Shown in pieces: positions 55,901-63,169 of a stretch of 64,000 nucleotides of DNA. The DNA is taken from assembly GCA_013398295.1 (NCBI GenBank), contig VZSF01003241.1:448469-512468 (forward strand). Reading direction: 5' to 3'. Made by a program: the position numbers and the translations under genes. Each line of letters starts with the position of its first letter. Position 1 is the stretch's first letter. The DNA comes from Chionis minor. Its lineage: Eukaryota > Chordata > Aves > Charadriiformes > Chionididae. The notes beneath the pieces were generated by a model. It searched no databases, was not told the origin of the DNA, and saw only the letters and a program-made list of their open reading frames with translations.

Positions 55901-58900
55901 CCTGCCACACTGCACCCAAAGAAACCCAAGACTGCACATGAGCAGCGCGCAGCGCTCTTGTTTGTCAGATGATCTTTCCATAACATTTCTCCTTGGAAAG
56001 TCACGCCATCCTAGGGAGACAGCATGGTAATTACACACTGTCTTTTGTGCTCACCAGTTTCTTAATACTGGGGTGCCACACAAGTAACATTACCCTGTCT
56101 TTGTTCCCTTTCCCAGAGACTTTAAAAGTACAAAACAAGTAATTAGTGTCAGATTGTTAATGACCTATCGCTGCGAGTCTGACTGGAATGAGCAAACAGA
56201 ACGTATTTAACATTGCAGGTGCAGATCCAAGGACAAAAACAAAGTGGAAGAAATCCTTTACCCCTCCCCCTCCTCTTTTCTCTCTCTCCTTTATACTCTT
56301 TTTTCCATTAGAGCAGAATAAAAGCCTTTTGACTATACAGATACTCCTCCTAAGCATTTGCTCTGTCTGGCCACCACCAACCACTTAGGGTAACTGAAAA
56401 TGCATGAGAATATTTGTGAGCTGAAGCTAAAATACCAGCTTTCACCTGTTCAGAAAAAGCCTGAAATTCACAGATTCCAAATGTACTTGTTTGGACACCA
56501 GCAACAGCAATTGCAGCAGCATCCCCAGCTCTGTGTGCACTGGGCAGCTCTCCCCAGCTGCTCAGACATCTACCCAGGCTTTCCAAAGCAAAAAGCTGTT
56601 TGTTTGTAGCAGCAGACAAGTGACAGGCTATCCACTGCCTATGTAGATGGCAGGAGGACAGGAAACCGGGAATCACCATTTAGTTCCTTCACATTCAAGA
56701 TGCCATACAAACATCTGGAGTTAGCTGGGGGAGACACAGCTGCAGTTTCTGGGTGAGTTGGTGAGGCAAGACGACTAAGTGGCCTGCTCAGAATCTGTCC
56801 CAGTAGATGCCAGTTCTGGCCTTCGCTTTATGCTTGTATTGCAAACCCATTTCCCTGTCCAAAAAAGGAAACACTCTGGAAAGCCCATCACTCCAAAAGA
56901 ACAATTAAGCATTCAGCCAGTTAACTTAGAGTACAATATAGTTCCATATGGCAGGGAGGAGATAACCCATGAACAAACCTTGGAAAGCAGATCCTCACCT
57001 TTGCTCTGCTGCAGTTACAAGCCCTTCTCCCTCAAGATGTTCTAACAGGCTCACCAGGAGAGCCAAGGCAGCTTCCACCACCTCCTAGGTATCAACTCCC
57101 TCTCCCACCCAAGAAGAGCAAGAGCTGGATACTCTAGCTGTTCTCCACAAGTCTCTAGGAGTAGCCCCACATGGGGCCCAAGAGCTGCTCTATCTTGGAG
57201 CAAGGAAGGCACAGCTTTAGAACGGCACTCAATTACAGAATGATTGAGGCTGAAAGGGACCTTTGGATGTCAGCTAGTCCAATGCCCCTACATCATCATC
57301 TAGATCATTAATGAAGACGTTGAACAGGATTGGACTCCGTATTGACCCTGGGGTACAATGCTAGTCACTGTCCTTCCAGTAGGCTTTGTACCCAGTGACC
57401 ACCTCCTTGAATGAACACATACACACACAAAAAAATGGCCTAAAATGGCATCCTTGTCTAGAGTCTAGCTCTTGCTTCACATGTCTGAGGAAGCAGAAGG
57501 GCTTTCCCTGACCTCACTGTGACTGGTTGCATGATATTTCCCCTTCTAGGAGGGGGTGAAAGACTCCAATAAACAGGAAAGCACTACAGAAATAAAAATA
57601 AACCCAAAGACTTTGGAATGCCTACATTTTTTCCGAATTCATTCTTCCCGTTCTTCAGTCTCATGTCTTACTTGGAAAATTAAATGAGAAGCAGGAAAGC
57701 AACCCTTGCTCTGCCCACTAAGATTTCAGTACTGAAGCTCCTGTGAGAAATGAACATCACCAGGAAAAAAAAAAAGAAAAAACCCAAACAGTCTAATGCC
57801 ATCCTGGCAAATACAGCACAGCCTTGGTCAGCCTCATCTGCTATCCCCTGTCACAGAGGACCGGGAACACTACCAGCTGCATAGGAAGCAGATCACATTG
57901 CCATTGGCATCATTTTTTTCTAAGAAAAGACACCCAAGTTTCTGCTTCCAGAAGATTAACCCTAATCCCAAAAGTGGACATGGGTAAAGGACAAATTCAT
58001 CACACTTAAGGGTAAAACCACTGTGTGTATCTGTCTAGAGGCTTCCACTGTCCTCTTCATTACACTTGTCAGAGTATGAGAATGGATTATACTCCCTGAT
58101 GGAAAGCAATGGATTGGCAAAGTTGGGAATGATTTTGTGTTCTTCTGAATTATTTGCTTATGGCTGTGAACTACTTTGTAAATACAAGATACATGAAATA
58201 TAAAACCTCAGAGCAAGCCAAGCAAACCAATTAAGAGAACCAAAATATAAGTAATATTAACAATTTGAAATGTCTAGTGAGTTAGTCACAATTAGAAGTG
58301 AATGACATATTTGTTTTCCTGTTAAGATGCTAGTAAAAGTGGCAAAAAAACATAAGCATTATTGGTTGTGTACAGACAATAGCTGTTCATTTTGAACATG
58401 AAAACACTGGTGCGTAATTGAAGTTTTATAGAAGTCAAAGGGAAAATCCACTGTAACTTCGGCATAGCCATGTAGAGACCAGAGATTACATCGATCAATA
58501 AAGGAAAACTCCATTCCCTCTGGGTAAAACTTGCTGCTAAGATTTCACCAGAACCCCTCTGAAAGACAGCTGAGGAAGACGGTATCAAGTCCACTACAGA
58601 CCAAAGCTTTGCTTAGACGCCTCTTGGGAACTTACCTTCTCTCCTCTGCATCAGTTACACCTCTGTGTACACATCTGTGTAGCTGAGCATTCCCTGGCAG
58701 TAGCTTGTGAGGGTCCTGCCTTAATTGCAGAATCATTCAAAGGCCTCAAGACCTGTCTGCAGCTGGGCTTTGTGGCTGCCGTATGCTTAACACAAAAGGT
58801 AACCATATACACAGTATACACAAAAGGTAACTAAAGCCAACTATACACGCATGGTTTCCTCTTATTTTTGGCATTATGTAGAGAGCAAACCAACTGATTC

Positions 58901-60183
58901 TGGAAGCACAAGTTACTACTGTGTGCAACTAAAATTAATCCATTTGCTTTGACCAAAAAGGGAGTATTTGCTGATAATGAGGGCTTTCAATTCATTCCAT
59001 TGGTGGCAGTTAGAAATATCCAAGCACTTTTCTTAGTGTAACAACACCACCCCACCAACAGTGCCTTGCTGTTTGCAGCCTCGGTTAAATCCCTTGCTGG
59101 GCAGACTGTAGTTCTCCTCTTTCCTACCCTCTCCTCCGAGAAAAATTACAAATCATTTGTTTATACATATAAATGAACTAGCCAGCTATCTGAGATTGGC
59201 AAGACTTCCCCTTGCTACTGTGAGATTTCGTTTCCCCGTAATATTTTAATAAGGCACAAGTTACCCTGAAAACATGCAGAGAGCTATAATAATGAACAAA
59301 AAACCCCTACATTATTATTTGAGTTGTTTCCAATATTCCAGGCAGGAAGATGCTAGCTATTCAGTTAGTAAAATCTAATTTTCTGTAGTGTTTTTTGCAA
59401 GGGTTAGATCTAACTTAAAAAAACCAAAAAGACAGACAACTTGGGGGGGCAGTAGATGGGATAGCTAAAGCTCAGGTCTTACATTCCAATTACTTTGCAT
59501 ACACACCAGGTCCTCAGAAGTGACAGGTATTGAAAGAAACTTTAATTAAGAATCTTAACACCTTGCTGAAATGCTTCTGTCAACACAGCAACCTAGACAG
59601 GTACATCACCACAGACTGACCCATCAAATGAAGAATTTATTCACAGAGTATATTTCTGTATTGACTGATCTATTACTGGTAGTCTTAATTAATTACTGGT
59701 ATTCCTAATGAAATACAGGCCTGGTTTAAACATCACTATGGCTGGGGTCTCCTCACACTGCTGCTTGTTATTAGAGAGCCGTCAACAGTAAAAAGCATGA
59801 TTGTGCTGCACAGAACACTTACTTTTCACAGTAAGACATGACTTTCATTTTGGACAACAGTGTGAGACAGAGGGACTGCCATCCGAATCACACGGTGGCA
59901 GGAAAAGAATGGAAAAAAGGAGGGAGAATACACTCACATACCTGTGTTTTAGCACAGAGAAGACAGTAGGAATGGAACAATACAAACAGCACCTCCTCAC
60001 AAGGAGAGCGTCAATTACCTTTGGGCGCTTCCATTCAACTTTCCTTGGTGGCGCTGATTGATAAAAAAGGGAATCATCCGAGGCTGGAAACTCGGGATCT
60101 TCGAAGAGCCGTCGCTGCTGGATACACTGCCCTTTCAGCTCGTGGTAATTCTGATCTCTGAAGAGTTGCACCGATGAAGACAT
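4798..60183 (-). CDS. CAPN6: Calpain 6, whole gene (12 coding exons, spliced)
   Basis: Joined exons, in transcript order: 60183-60019, 28271-28140, 27673-27465, 27066-26874, 23105-22912, 21251-21174, 20008-19813, 16617-16495, 14739-14537, 13884-13763, 6654-6518 and 4980-4798. All introns are GT-AG, all phases close, and the product is 644 residues; human CAPN5 and CAPN6 are about 640. Domains: N-terminal anchor and CysPc protease core (about 1-343), C2-like domain (about 344-498), C2 domain (about 499-644). There is no penta-EF-hand, as expected for the CAPN5/CAPN6 branch. Cys81 (GNCWF), His252 (GHAY) and Asn284 (RNPWG) form a complete triad. Human CAPN6 has lysine at the Cys position and is inactive; it binds and stabilises microtubules. 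Here I infer a calcium-dependent cysteine protease that may also bind the cytoskeleton. CAPN5 is the main alternative, but the two ends and EWTEV-like core match CAPN6 better. Confidence 0.95.
4981..6517 (-). other. CAPN6: CAPN6 intron 11
   Basis: This 1,537-bp GT-AG intron has donor CAG|GTGCGT and acceptor CTCTAG. The plus strand near 6205-6250 (CTCTGTTTCATCAGGTACC, AAATGAGGG) weakly resembles a MIR-type SINE tail. I see no other structure. Confidence 0.8.
6518..6654 (-). CDS. CAPN6: CAPN6 coding exon 11 (C2 domain)
   Basis: The exon encodes residues 540-584, starting with the last two bases of the Gly539 codon. It contains [19 protein letters not shown] and [10 protein letters not shown], followed by SPIIVQ. 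These are the central beta strands of the C2 domain and are close to the mammalian CAPN6 segment, which has NPYLVIKC and FDTQAIFYRR. The acceptor is GATTGTGTTTCAG and the donor CAG|GTGCGT. Confidence 0.95.
6655..13762 (-). other. CAPN6: CAPN6 intron 10
   Basis: This 7,108-bp intron has donor GCG|GTAAGT and acceptor TTTCAG. It contains a 172-codon open frame on the plus strand (8529-9047) that I regard as chance. It also has a minus-strand stretch at about 9739-10195 whose translation looks protein-like; this is listed separately as a possible relic. No CR1 or LTR piece is recognisable in it. Confidence 0.8.
9739..10195 (-). pseudogene. Possible coding relic in intron 10
   Basis: One minus-strand frame runs about 150 codons, interrupted by a single TAA at about 10060. 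The part below it (10059-9742) has a helical, Leu- and Glu-rich composition, for example [16 protein letters not shown] and [14 protein letters not shown]. No motif is recognisable, no splice sites bound it, and no poly(A) tail follows. It could be a decayed retrocopy, or a chance open frame of good composition. Confidence 0.2.
13763..13884 (-). CDS. CAPN6: CAPN6 coding exon 10 (start of C2 domain)
   Basis: This 122-bp exon encodes residues 499-538 plus split codons at both ends (Arg498 and Gly539). It reads [19 protein letters not shown], then [16 protein letters not shown]. The CW..LC.GYP..VTQ pattern is the conserved junction between the C2-like and C2 domains in CAPN5 and CAPN6. The acceptor is ATTTTTCAG and the donor GTAAGT. 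The exon is too short for ordinary ORF lists. Confidence 0.93.
13885..14536 (-). other. CAPN6: CAPN6 intron 9
   Basis: This is a 652-bp GT-AG intron with donor CAG|GTAGGT. I see no repeat or other element in it. Confidence 0.85.
14537..14739 (-). CDS. CAPN6: CAPN6 coding exon 9 (C2-like domain)
   Basis: The exon encodes residues 431-497, with Arg498 split across the next intron. It contains [45 protein letters not shown] and [13 protein letters not shown]. This is the second half of the C2-like (calpain beta-sandwich) domain. In mammalian CAPN6 this domain is the region linked to microtubule binding. The acceptor is GGCTGTAG. Confidence 0.95.
14740..16494 (-). other. CAPN6: CAPN6 intron 8
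   Basis: This 1,755-bp intron has donor AAG|GTAGGC. A 151-codon minus-strand open frame (15282-14827) has no recognisable product. A short local duplication, TTTTTTAGGGTATAGACTAG then TTTTAGGGTATAGGGCCATAGA, is visible at about 15754-15800. Confidence 0.8.
16495..16617 (-). CDS. CAPN6: CAPN6 coding exon 8 (start of C2-like domain)
   Basis: This 123-bp phase-0 exon encodes residues 390-430: [18 protein letters not shown], then a very basic [11 protein letters not shown] stretch, then IPIGFEIFK. It matches the CAPN5 and CAPN6 exon with the same ends (YIF...V and IGF). The acceptor is TTCTACTAG and the donor GTAGGC. It is too short for ordinary ORF lists. Confidence 0.94.
16944..16959. repeat. 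(TA)8 microsatellite
   Basis: Sixteen bases of perfect TA dinucleotide repeat lie within intron 7. This is low-complexity sequence with no inferred function. Confidence 0.95.
17659..17676. repeat. Poly(A) tract, 18 A
   Basis: A run of 18 A on the plus strand in intron 7. I looked upstream for a retrocopy it might tail and recognised none. Confidence 0.95.
19813..20008 (-). CDS. CAPN6: CAPN6 coding exon 7 (end of protease core)
   Basis: The exon encodes residues 325-389, starting with the last base of the Trp324 codon. It contains [35 protein letters not shown], and [20 protein letters not shown]. The NRSGGC-NN-TFLQNPQ pattern is a CAPN6-like end to the PC2 lobe and entry to the C2-like domain. 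The acceptor is TTGGAACAG and the donor CAG|GTGGGA. Confidence 0.96.
20009..21173 (-). other. CAPN6: CAPN6 intron 6
   Basis: This 1,165-bp intron has donor CTG|GTGAGT. I see nothing beyond ordinary unique sequence. Confidence 0.85.
21174..21251 (-). CDS. CAPN6: CAPN6 coding exon 6 (short, protease core)
   Basis: This 78-bp exon follows a pyrimidine tract ending CCTTTTAG. It encodes Thr298 (third base) through the first two bases of Trp324: [17 protein letters not shown] then NDGEF. The SEEW start and DGEFW end are invariant in calpains. It is too short for ordinary ORF lists and was found by looking for the missing residues between exons 5 and 7. Confidence 0.94.
21252..22911 (-). other. CAPN6: CAPN6 intron 5
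   Basis: This 1,660-bp intron has donor CAC|GTAAGT. The plus strand at about 22555-22620 (TTACAGATGAGAAACTGAGT) resembles the 3' part of a MIR-type SINE. Confidence 0.8.
22555..22625 (+). mobile_element. MIR-like SINE remnant
   Basis: TTACAGATGAGAAACTGAGTCACAG is followed by a degenerate GTGGTGAAGCCGGG. This follows the order of the MIR consensus core and tail (cagatgaggaaactgaggca, then a goal-like agagctggga). It is short and diverged, so the call rests on one motif. Confidence 0.4.
22912..23105 (-). CDS. CAPN6: CAPN6 coding exon 5 (catalytic His252 and Asn284)
   Basis: The exon encodes residues 234-297 plus two bases of Thr298. [20 protein letters not shown] carries the catalytic His252 (codon at 23051-23049), and [20 protein letters not shown] carries Asn284 (codon at 22955-22953). 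In CAPN5 the same residues are His252 and Asn284. The N-terminal NEVETEMG resembles the EVETDWG of mammalian CAPN6. The acceptor (GTGCTAAAG) is weak but fixed by the alignment length. Confidence 0.95.
23106..26873 (-). other. CAPN6: CAPN6 intron 4
   Basis: This 3,768-bp intron has donor ACG|GTATGT. It contains a MIR-like remnant near 25735 and a local inverted or duplicated TGATACCC motif near 23579-23645, where CTGGCAG...CTGCCAG flanks a short segment. No gene is recognised. Confidence 0.8.
25735..25802 (+). mobile_element. MIR-like SINE remnant
   Basis: CTTCATTTCACAGATGGGGA is followed by AAGTGCTTAAGTGATTTAAC and TAAGTCCACATAAG. This follows the MIR order (ttacagatggggaaactgag, ttaagtgacttgcccaaggtcacacag). 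It is the best of the MIR-like matches in the window. Confidence 0.55.
26874..27066 (-). CDS. CAPN6: CAPN6 coding exon 4 (protease core)
   Basis: The exon encodes the last base of Lys169 through residue 233. It reads [37 protein letters not shown], then [16 protein letters not shown]. The YEALDGG and GGLIS-C motifs belong to the PC1/PC2 region of calpains, and KYGE-like spacing favours CAPN6. The acceptor is AACCTCCAG and the donor GTATGT. Confidence 0.96.
27067..27464 (-). other. CAPN6: CAPN6 intron 3
   Basis: This 398-bp intron has donor AAA|GTATGA. I see no additional element. Confidence 0.85.
27465..27673 (-). CDS. CAPN6: CAPN6 coding exon 3 (protease core)
   Basis: The exon encodes residues 100-168 plus two bases of Lys169. 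It contains [40 protein letters not shown], and [14 protein letters not shown] then [13 protein letters not shown]. The [13 protein letters not shown] stretch is nearer to CAPN6 (GEWTEVVIDDLLPT) than to CAPN5 (GEWVDVVIDDRLPT), and it was decisive for naming the gene. The acceptor is GGTTTTCAG. Confidence 0.97.
27674..28139 (-). other. CAPN6: CAPN6 intron 2
   Basis: This 466-bp intron has donor CAG|GTAGGT and acceptor TTTTCAG. I see nothing further. Confidence 0.85.
28140..28271 (-). CDS. CAPN6: CAPN6 coding exon 2 (catalytic Cys81)
   Basis: This 132-bp phase-0 exon encodes residues 56-99: [20 protein letters not shown], then [19 protein letters not shown] and TLWQQ. The catalytic Cys81 codon is TGC at 28196-28194. 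In human CAPN6 this position is lysine within GHKPMV; here the canonical GNCWF oxyanion-hole and nucleophile motif is intact. A second cysteine pair (CSC) follows six residues later. The acceptor is CTTTGTTAG. The exon is too short for ordinary ORF lists. Confidence 0.96.
31900..32945 (-). mobile_element. Ancient, long CR1 LINE relic
   Basis: The plus strand follows, in order, the reverse complement of an old vertebrate CR1: GAGACCTTGACAGGTTAGTC, AGTCTCTCTTCTCTAGTCTT, GTGGTGCCCAAACCCAGGCA, CTATACTCCAAATGAGGC, then TCTTATGAAAGTCAAACTAT, ATCAGATCTACTGCTCGTCT and AAGGAAATCAAGCTGGTACA. Divergence is high, with many indels. The boundaries are approximate. The element is on the minus strand and reaches further toward the ORF2 end than the other copies. 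Confidence 0.6.
37559..37571. repeat. Poly(A) tract, 13 A
   Basis: A run of 13 A within intron 1, with no adjacent transposon recognised. Confidence 0.9.
39199..39265 (-). mobile_element. CR1 LINE 3'-end fragment
   Basis: ATCATAGAATCGTAAAACAA is followed by TTTTGGTTGGAAGGGACCTT and AAAGGTCATCTAGA. This is the reverse complement of the CR1 terminus, including the ATTCTATGA-type end repeat. Only about 65 bp remain. Confidence 0.85.
39839..40317 (+). mobile_element. Solo LTR of an avian endogenous retrovirus
   Basis: The 479-bp element starts TGTCCTGGTTTCAGCTGGGA and ends GGGGCTAAACCGCGACA. It is flanked by CCCAG (39834-39838) and CTCAG (40318-40322), a 5-bp target duplication with one change. 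Inside are a TATA-like AGTATATAAATGGGG (about 40040), an ATT microsatellite, the TTTATCTCAACCCATTAGGG stretch, and a GTTGCCAGCTGGGG near the end. All are typical of the abundant ERVL-like LTR of neoavian birds. No internal viral genes are present. It is antisense to CAPN6. A 143-codon frame across it is incidental. Confidence 0.82.
43275..43390 (-). mobile_element. CR1 LINE 3'-end fragment
   Basis: GGAATGGTTGAGGTTGGAAG is followed by GGATCTCTGGAAGTCACCTC, ATCCAACCCCCTGCCCAGGC and AGGGTCACCTAGAGCAAGGT. This is the reverse complement of a CR1 3' end. Confidence 0.85.
45905..45975 (+). mobile_element. MIR-like SINE remnant
   Basis: GCACAAGGGTCACACAGCTG is followed by TAGCCCTCTGAGACTTGAAT and CTTGGCC. 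This follows the MIR tail order (cccaaggtcacacagctagt, agctgggatttgaacccagg). Short and diverged. Confidence 0.4.
47963..47980. repeat. Poly(A) tract, 18 A
   Basis: A run of 18 A in intron 1, with no associated retrocopy recognised. Confidence 0.95.
48233..48285. repeat. A-rich low-complexity tract
   Basis: CAAAA-type repeats (AAAACAAAACAAAACAAAAA) are followed by CCCCAAACCACC and a 10-A run. Low complexity, no function inferred. Confidence 0.85.
49057..50800 (-). pseudogene. Decayed protein-like sequence, possible retrocopy (unidentified)
   Basis: Successive minus-strand frames give protein-like text broken by stops and frameshifts. In order: [20 protein letters not shown] and [110 protein letters not shown] and [10 protein letters not shown]; then [40 protein letters not shown] and [14 protein letters not shown] with a TAA at 49059-49057. 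The TAA overlaps an AATAAA. No introns separate the pieces, which fits a retrocopy, but no poly(A) tail or target duplication is seen. I do not recognise the parent. The left-hand composition looks like an alpha-helical cytoplasmic or nuclear protein. Confidence 0.5.
51331..51407 (-). other. CpG-rich ATG with strong Kozak and donor, unassigned
   Basis: On the minus strand, GTTAGTATGG at 51407 has A at -3 and G at +4. It opens a frame [20 protein letters not shown] then ILND, followed directly by GTAAGTGAT, a perfect donor (51330). CpG is concentrated upstream (to about 51470). If not spliced, the frame stops at 51309. This resembles the first exon of a housekeeping gene or the 5' end of a copy of one. 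A link to the decayed sequence at 49-50.8 kb is possible but unproven. Confidence 0.3.
54806..54820. repeat. Poly(A) tract, 15 A
   Basis: A run of 15 A in intron 1, with no associated element recognised. Confidence 0.9.
57236..57415 (-). mobile_element. CR1 LINE with internal deletion
   Basis: The left part is a CR1 3' end in reverse complement (TTGAGGCTGAAAGGGACCTT, TGGATGTCAGCTAGTCCAAT). It is followed at about 57290 by a segment from much further inside CR1 (ATCTAGATCATTAATGAAGA, CGTTGAACAGGATTGGACTC and GACCCTGGGGTACAATGCTA). In intact CR1 these two segments lie roughly a kilobase apart, so an internal deletion or rearrangement is present. Confidence 0.7.
58994..59058 (+). repeat. 65-bp direct repeat, copy A
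   Basis: ATTCCATTGGTGGCAGTTAG continues AAATATCCAAGCACTTTTCT and TAGTGTAACAACACCACC. An almost identical copy lies at 60369-60432, in the same orientation. The flanks are not similar. Copy A is in intron 1, just 3' of coding exon 1. Confidence 0.92.
60019..60183 (-). CDS. CAPN6: CAPN6 coding exon 1 (start codon)
   Basis: The exon encodes residues 1-55: [40 protein letters not shown], then [15 protein letters not shown]. The layout matches the first coding exon of CAPN5 and CAPN6, and the LF-Q-Y-ELK-C start favours CAPN6. The ATG context is AAGATATGT. A probable acceptor (TTATCTAG, ending at 60194) lies ten bases upstream, so the 5' UTR is likely split by a further intron. The donor is AAG|GTAATT. 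The exon lies between the two copies of a 65-bp repeat. Confidence 0.96.
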
Positions 60184-60368
60184 ATCTTTCTGCCTAGATA
60201 AGATGAATATTGGCTTGCACAAATTATGAAGGCTCTTTAAAGTCCACAGATGATACCACTCATTGGCCTTTAACAACAGAGCATATAACTTGTTCTAAAC
60301 AAGATTAATTACTGACTTCTGTTGTTTTGTGGGTTTTTTTTAAAAAAAAACAGATTATAAATTAGATT

Positions 60369-60432
60369 ATTCCATTGGTGGCAGTTAGAAATATCCAAGC
60401 ACTGTTTTAGTGTAACAACACCACTCGACCAA
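60369..60432 (+). repeat. 65-bp direct repeat, copy B
   Basis: This copy is near-identical to copy A at 58994-59058, with one 1-base indel and a few substitutions (ACTGTTTTAG for ACTTTTCTTAG, CCACTCGACC for CCACCCCACC). It lies 186 bases upstream of the CAPN6 start codon. Confidence 0.92.
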
Positions 60433-62265
60433 TGTTATGTTATATAGTAGACTAAAAAAAACATGAAAACCAAGAAGATCTTATATATTAGGATGGTATT
60501 TTTGGCTGAACAGAACTCTTATCAGGAAGGACACTAGAGTCCAGGGCAGGCACAAACCCAGCATTTTGCTTTGTCTCACTCATTGAAAGGTAACAAGAGA
60601 GGGGCTCGGCTCTCAGCCAGCACTGTGTGTTAAGGGCTGGACCATCTTTCTCTTCTACATTCTTCTTCTGGCCACTAAAGCTCTAATTGTCTACTCCCAA
60701 CTCTTATGCCTAAAGAAAACCAAAACCAGATTTCCACAGTTCTCCATCTTAATTTCAGTGACAATACTTTGGCTAGTATTATTGACTTTGAACTTTATCC
60801 TATATTTCAGGGAACTGAATTCCCAGAAGCAGCAAATATTTGTGAACAAGTATCATTCACAAGAACAACAACAAAAAGCCCAAACTACTTGCTCTCAGGC
60901 CTTAGTTCACAGAAGTGTGACAATCTAACCTGGCAAGTTTACAGTCACAGCCACAGAGCTCAAATAAATTGCTTTGAAACACTCTACAAATCAGAAATCA
61001 ACTACTGAAATCGTTCAGGATAGTTTGACATCTCGGGGACATGAGGGATGCTACCTCTATGTCAAGAAAGCGAGTGGAGAGAGCAGCTGAACTTACTTTG
61101 TTTGGAATGCTCCTGTGCGTCAGTACCTCTCCTCCTCCTTCCCGCCACGGATTAGAGATGTGTCTCCCCTTCCTTCAGTTATCTACAGCAATAAAGAAAA
61201 ATGCAGGTTGTCCATCATCATAAGAATTAAACAACGTGCGTGCAACGGAGCATGGCATTACGTTGTCCTAGCAGCCTACTTGCTGTGTCCTGTTGCAGCA
61301 ATCTCAGCTTGTGCTCCTTGAGGCACCTGCAGCACAAACTGAATGAAATTCCACAAACCTGCAGAAAACTAAATCAAGCTATGCACAAGCCTTTCCAGGC
61401 TGCAAGTGAGCACAATGGGAGAAGTACCGAAAAGTAATGAGGAACGCTTGGAAATGTCAAATTTATCATGGTCTTTGTCCTTGTGAGTGAAAATAGTCTA
61501 GGAATGGTTTTAACATCCTCCCTCTCTCTTGATCCTTCCTTCCCTCCTCACTCCTCTCCCCCTTGCCCCAAAATAAATTTAATGGTCCTCAAGGATAAGA
61601 AATGCTGCTCTAATGTCTTCACTCATGGGAACAAGATTCACAAGTGCTCTTCTACTCCGTTGCCATTCCTGCACCCCTTCCAAAGCCTCCTGGCCACACT
61701 CAGAGTAATCTACCAATTTCTACCAGCAGCATCTTTATGTGGCAAAGCAATAGCACAAAGAATCAGTTTATTCTTGATGTTTTGACCAGCCAAATCTCCA
61801 AATGCCAGCTCATTCTCCATCCTTTCTTAGGGCAAAACCCCAGCAATAAATTTTGTATATATCAGGACTGTAATGACCGAGTCAAATCCTGATGCTGCTG
61901 GAATTTATGGAAAAACTCCTATGCCTTCAGCCAGGCTGAGGCTCCCCTGTCCAGAACTGGGCCATGGAGCCCTTAGTGACCATGTTATCCAGCTTCAATA
62001 AAACAAAACTACACTGAAACGAACTGTTCAAAACCAAAATGACTCACTGATACTACACCATTTTTAGCAATTTCCTTTTTCTTAAGGGCTATTTTCTTGT
62101 TAATTGTCCCCTTCAAAATAATAAAGAAAAAAAAGTGACACGGCATTTCACATGGCAGATGTCCTCCCAAGACAAGGCAAATAGACTTGCTTCCCCCCAC
62201 AAACCAGTTCTTCAAATTCAAGTGCAGAACAACTTGTCAATTACACAAAGATAGCTCAGAGACCC

Positions 62266-62285
62266 AAAAAAAAAAAAAAAAAAAA
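62266..62285. repeat. Poly(A) tract, 20 A
   Basis: A run of 20 A upstream of CAPN6, with no associated element recognised. Confidence 0.95.
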
Positions 62286-62970
62286 TAGTTTGGCTAATTT
62301 GGGTGGGATATAGATTGCTTCATGATAACTGACATTTCTTACTTATTAAAAATTCCCCACAAGCTAACTAACATTCTAAGCCAAGCCTATTTGCAAGATA
62401 CACTTGTTTTTAAAATAGCCCCTGGGTGATAAGGTTTTCAGCTGTCAGTGCCTAATTCATAGAGATAGGTCTTTAATGACCTCATTCCCCCACCCTTTCT
62501 CCCCTTCTATGTGCCGGACTGAAACGCGAGTCCTTCCAGGATTAACACCCCATGACACAATAGCCATTCTCGCAGCCAGGCACAAGACGTGGTCATAAAG
62601 CACAGCACGTGAAATGACGCTGCTACCCGCCTCCTGCGGGCTCCACGGGGCAGCGCTCACCAGGAGGAACACTGGCAAGGAGGAGGCTTCTCCTAGTGGG
62701 CCGTTAACCTGCCCCTCTCCAGGCTCCTTGGGCCACCCTGAGCACACGACTGAGTGTGTCTTCAAAAGGGACTCGGGTGCTCGGGGCTGCCCAGCTGCTT
62801 CCCATCCACCCAGGAGACTCTGAGCTCTGGAGCTGAACTGAAGTCCCATCACCATCTGGTGCACTAGGAGGAGCCCTCTTTTGCAGGAGCCCAAACCCAC
62901 CCTTTTGAAACACAACGGAAGTCTCCTTCTTGTTGGAAAGTTCACAACGTAAATGCAGTATGTATACAAT

Positions 62971-63070
62971 AGCCTAGTGGTTTGAGGACTGAGGATGGAG
63001 GACCACAGCTGAGCCCCTCCTCTCCTGGCTTGTTCACCTACTGGGACATGGCTTAACCTAGCCGAGACAG
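62971..63070 (+). mobile_element. Possible tRNA-type/MIR-like SINE
   Basis: AGCCTAGTGGTTTGAGGACT resembles the A-box end of old tRNA-derived SINEs, and CTACTGGGACATGGCTTAAC, 80 bases further on, resembles the core (tgtgaccttgggcaagtcacttaac). The resemblance is weak. Confidence 0.25.
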
Positions 63071-63169
63071 AGAGCAGGCACCTGGCTCCTGCTCCAAGGT
63101 TTATTTTTGAAGCAACTCTCAGTTTTTGCCCTCAGTTGAACATTGAAGCTCCCAAACCACACCCTTAAA

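Larger units (their letters stand above)
28272..60018 (-). other. CAPN6: CAPN6 intron 1 (31.7 kb)
   Basis: At 31,747 bp this is by far the longest intron and makes up half the window. The donor is AAG|GTAATT and the acceptor TTTGTTAG. It carries an ancient CR1 (about 31.9-32.95 kb), CR1 pieces at 39.2, 43.3 and 57.2 kb, an antisense solo LTR at 39.8-40.3 kb, A-rich tracts, MIR-like remnants, a decayed protein-like stretch at 49.06-50.8 kb with a CpG-rich ATG at 51407, and one copy of a 65-bp repeat at 58994. The remainder (for example 33-39 kb, 41-43 kb and 52-57 kb) shows only ordinary unique sequence. Confidence 0.9.

Noticed and set aside
4798..60183. Naming the gene CAPN5 rather than CAPN6.
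   Set aside because: The intact triad and exon structure fit either, but the N-terminus, the [13 protein letters not shown] segment, EVETEMG, NRSGGC and the SSDDLVEL end are closer to CAPN6. A CAPN5/CAPN6 phylogeny would settle it.
62457..62969. A 170-codon minus-strand open frame upstream of CAPN6.
   Set aside because: It lies in GC-rich sequence where stop codons are scarce, has no recognisable domain and no clear promoter or splice sites.
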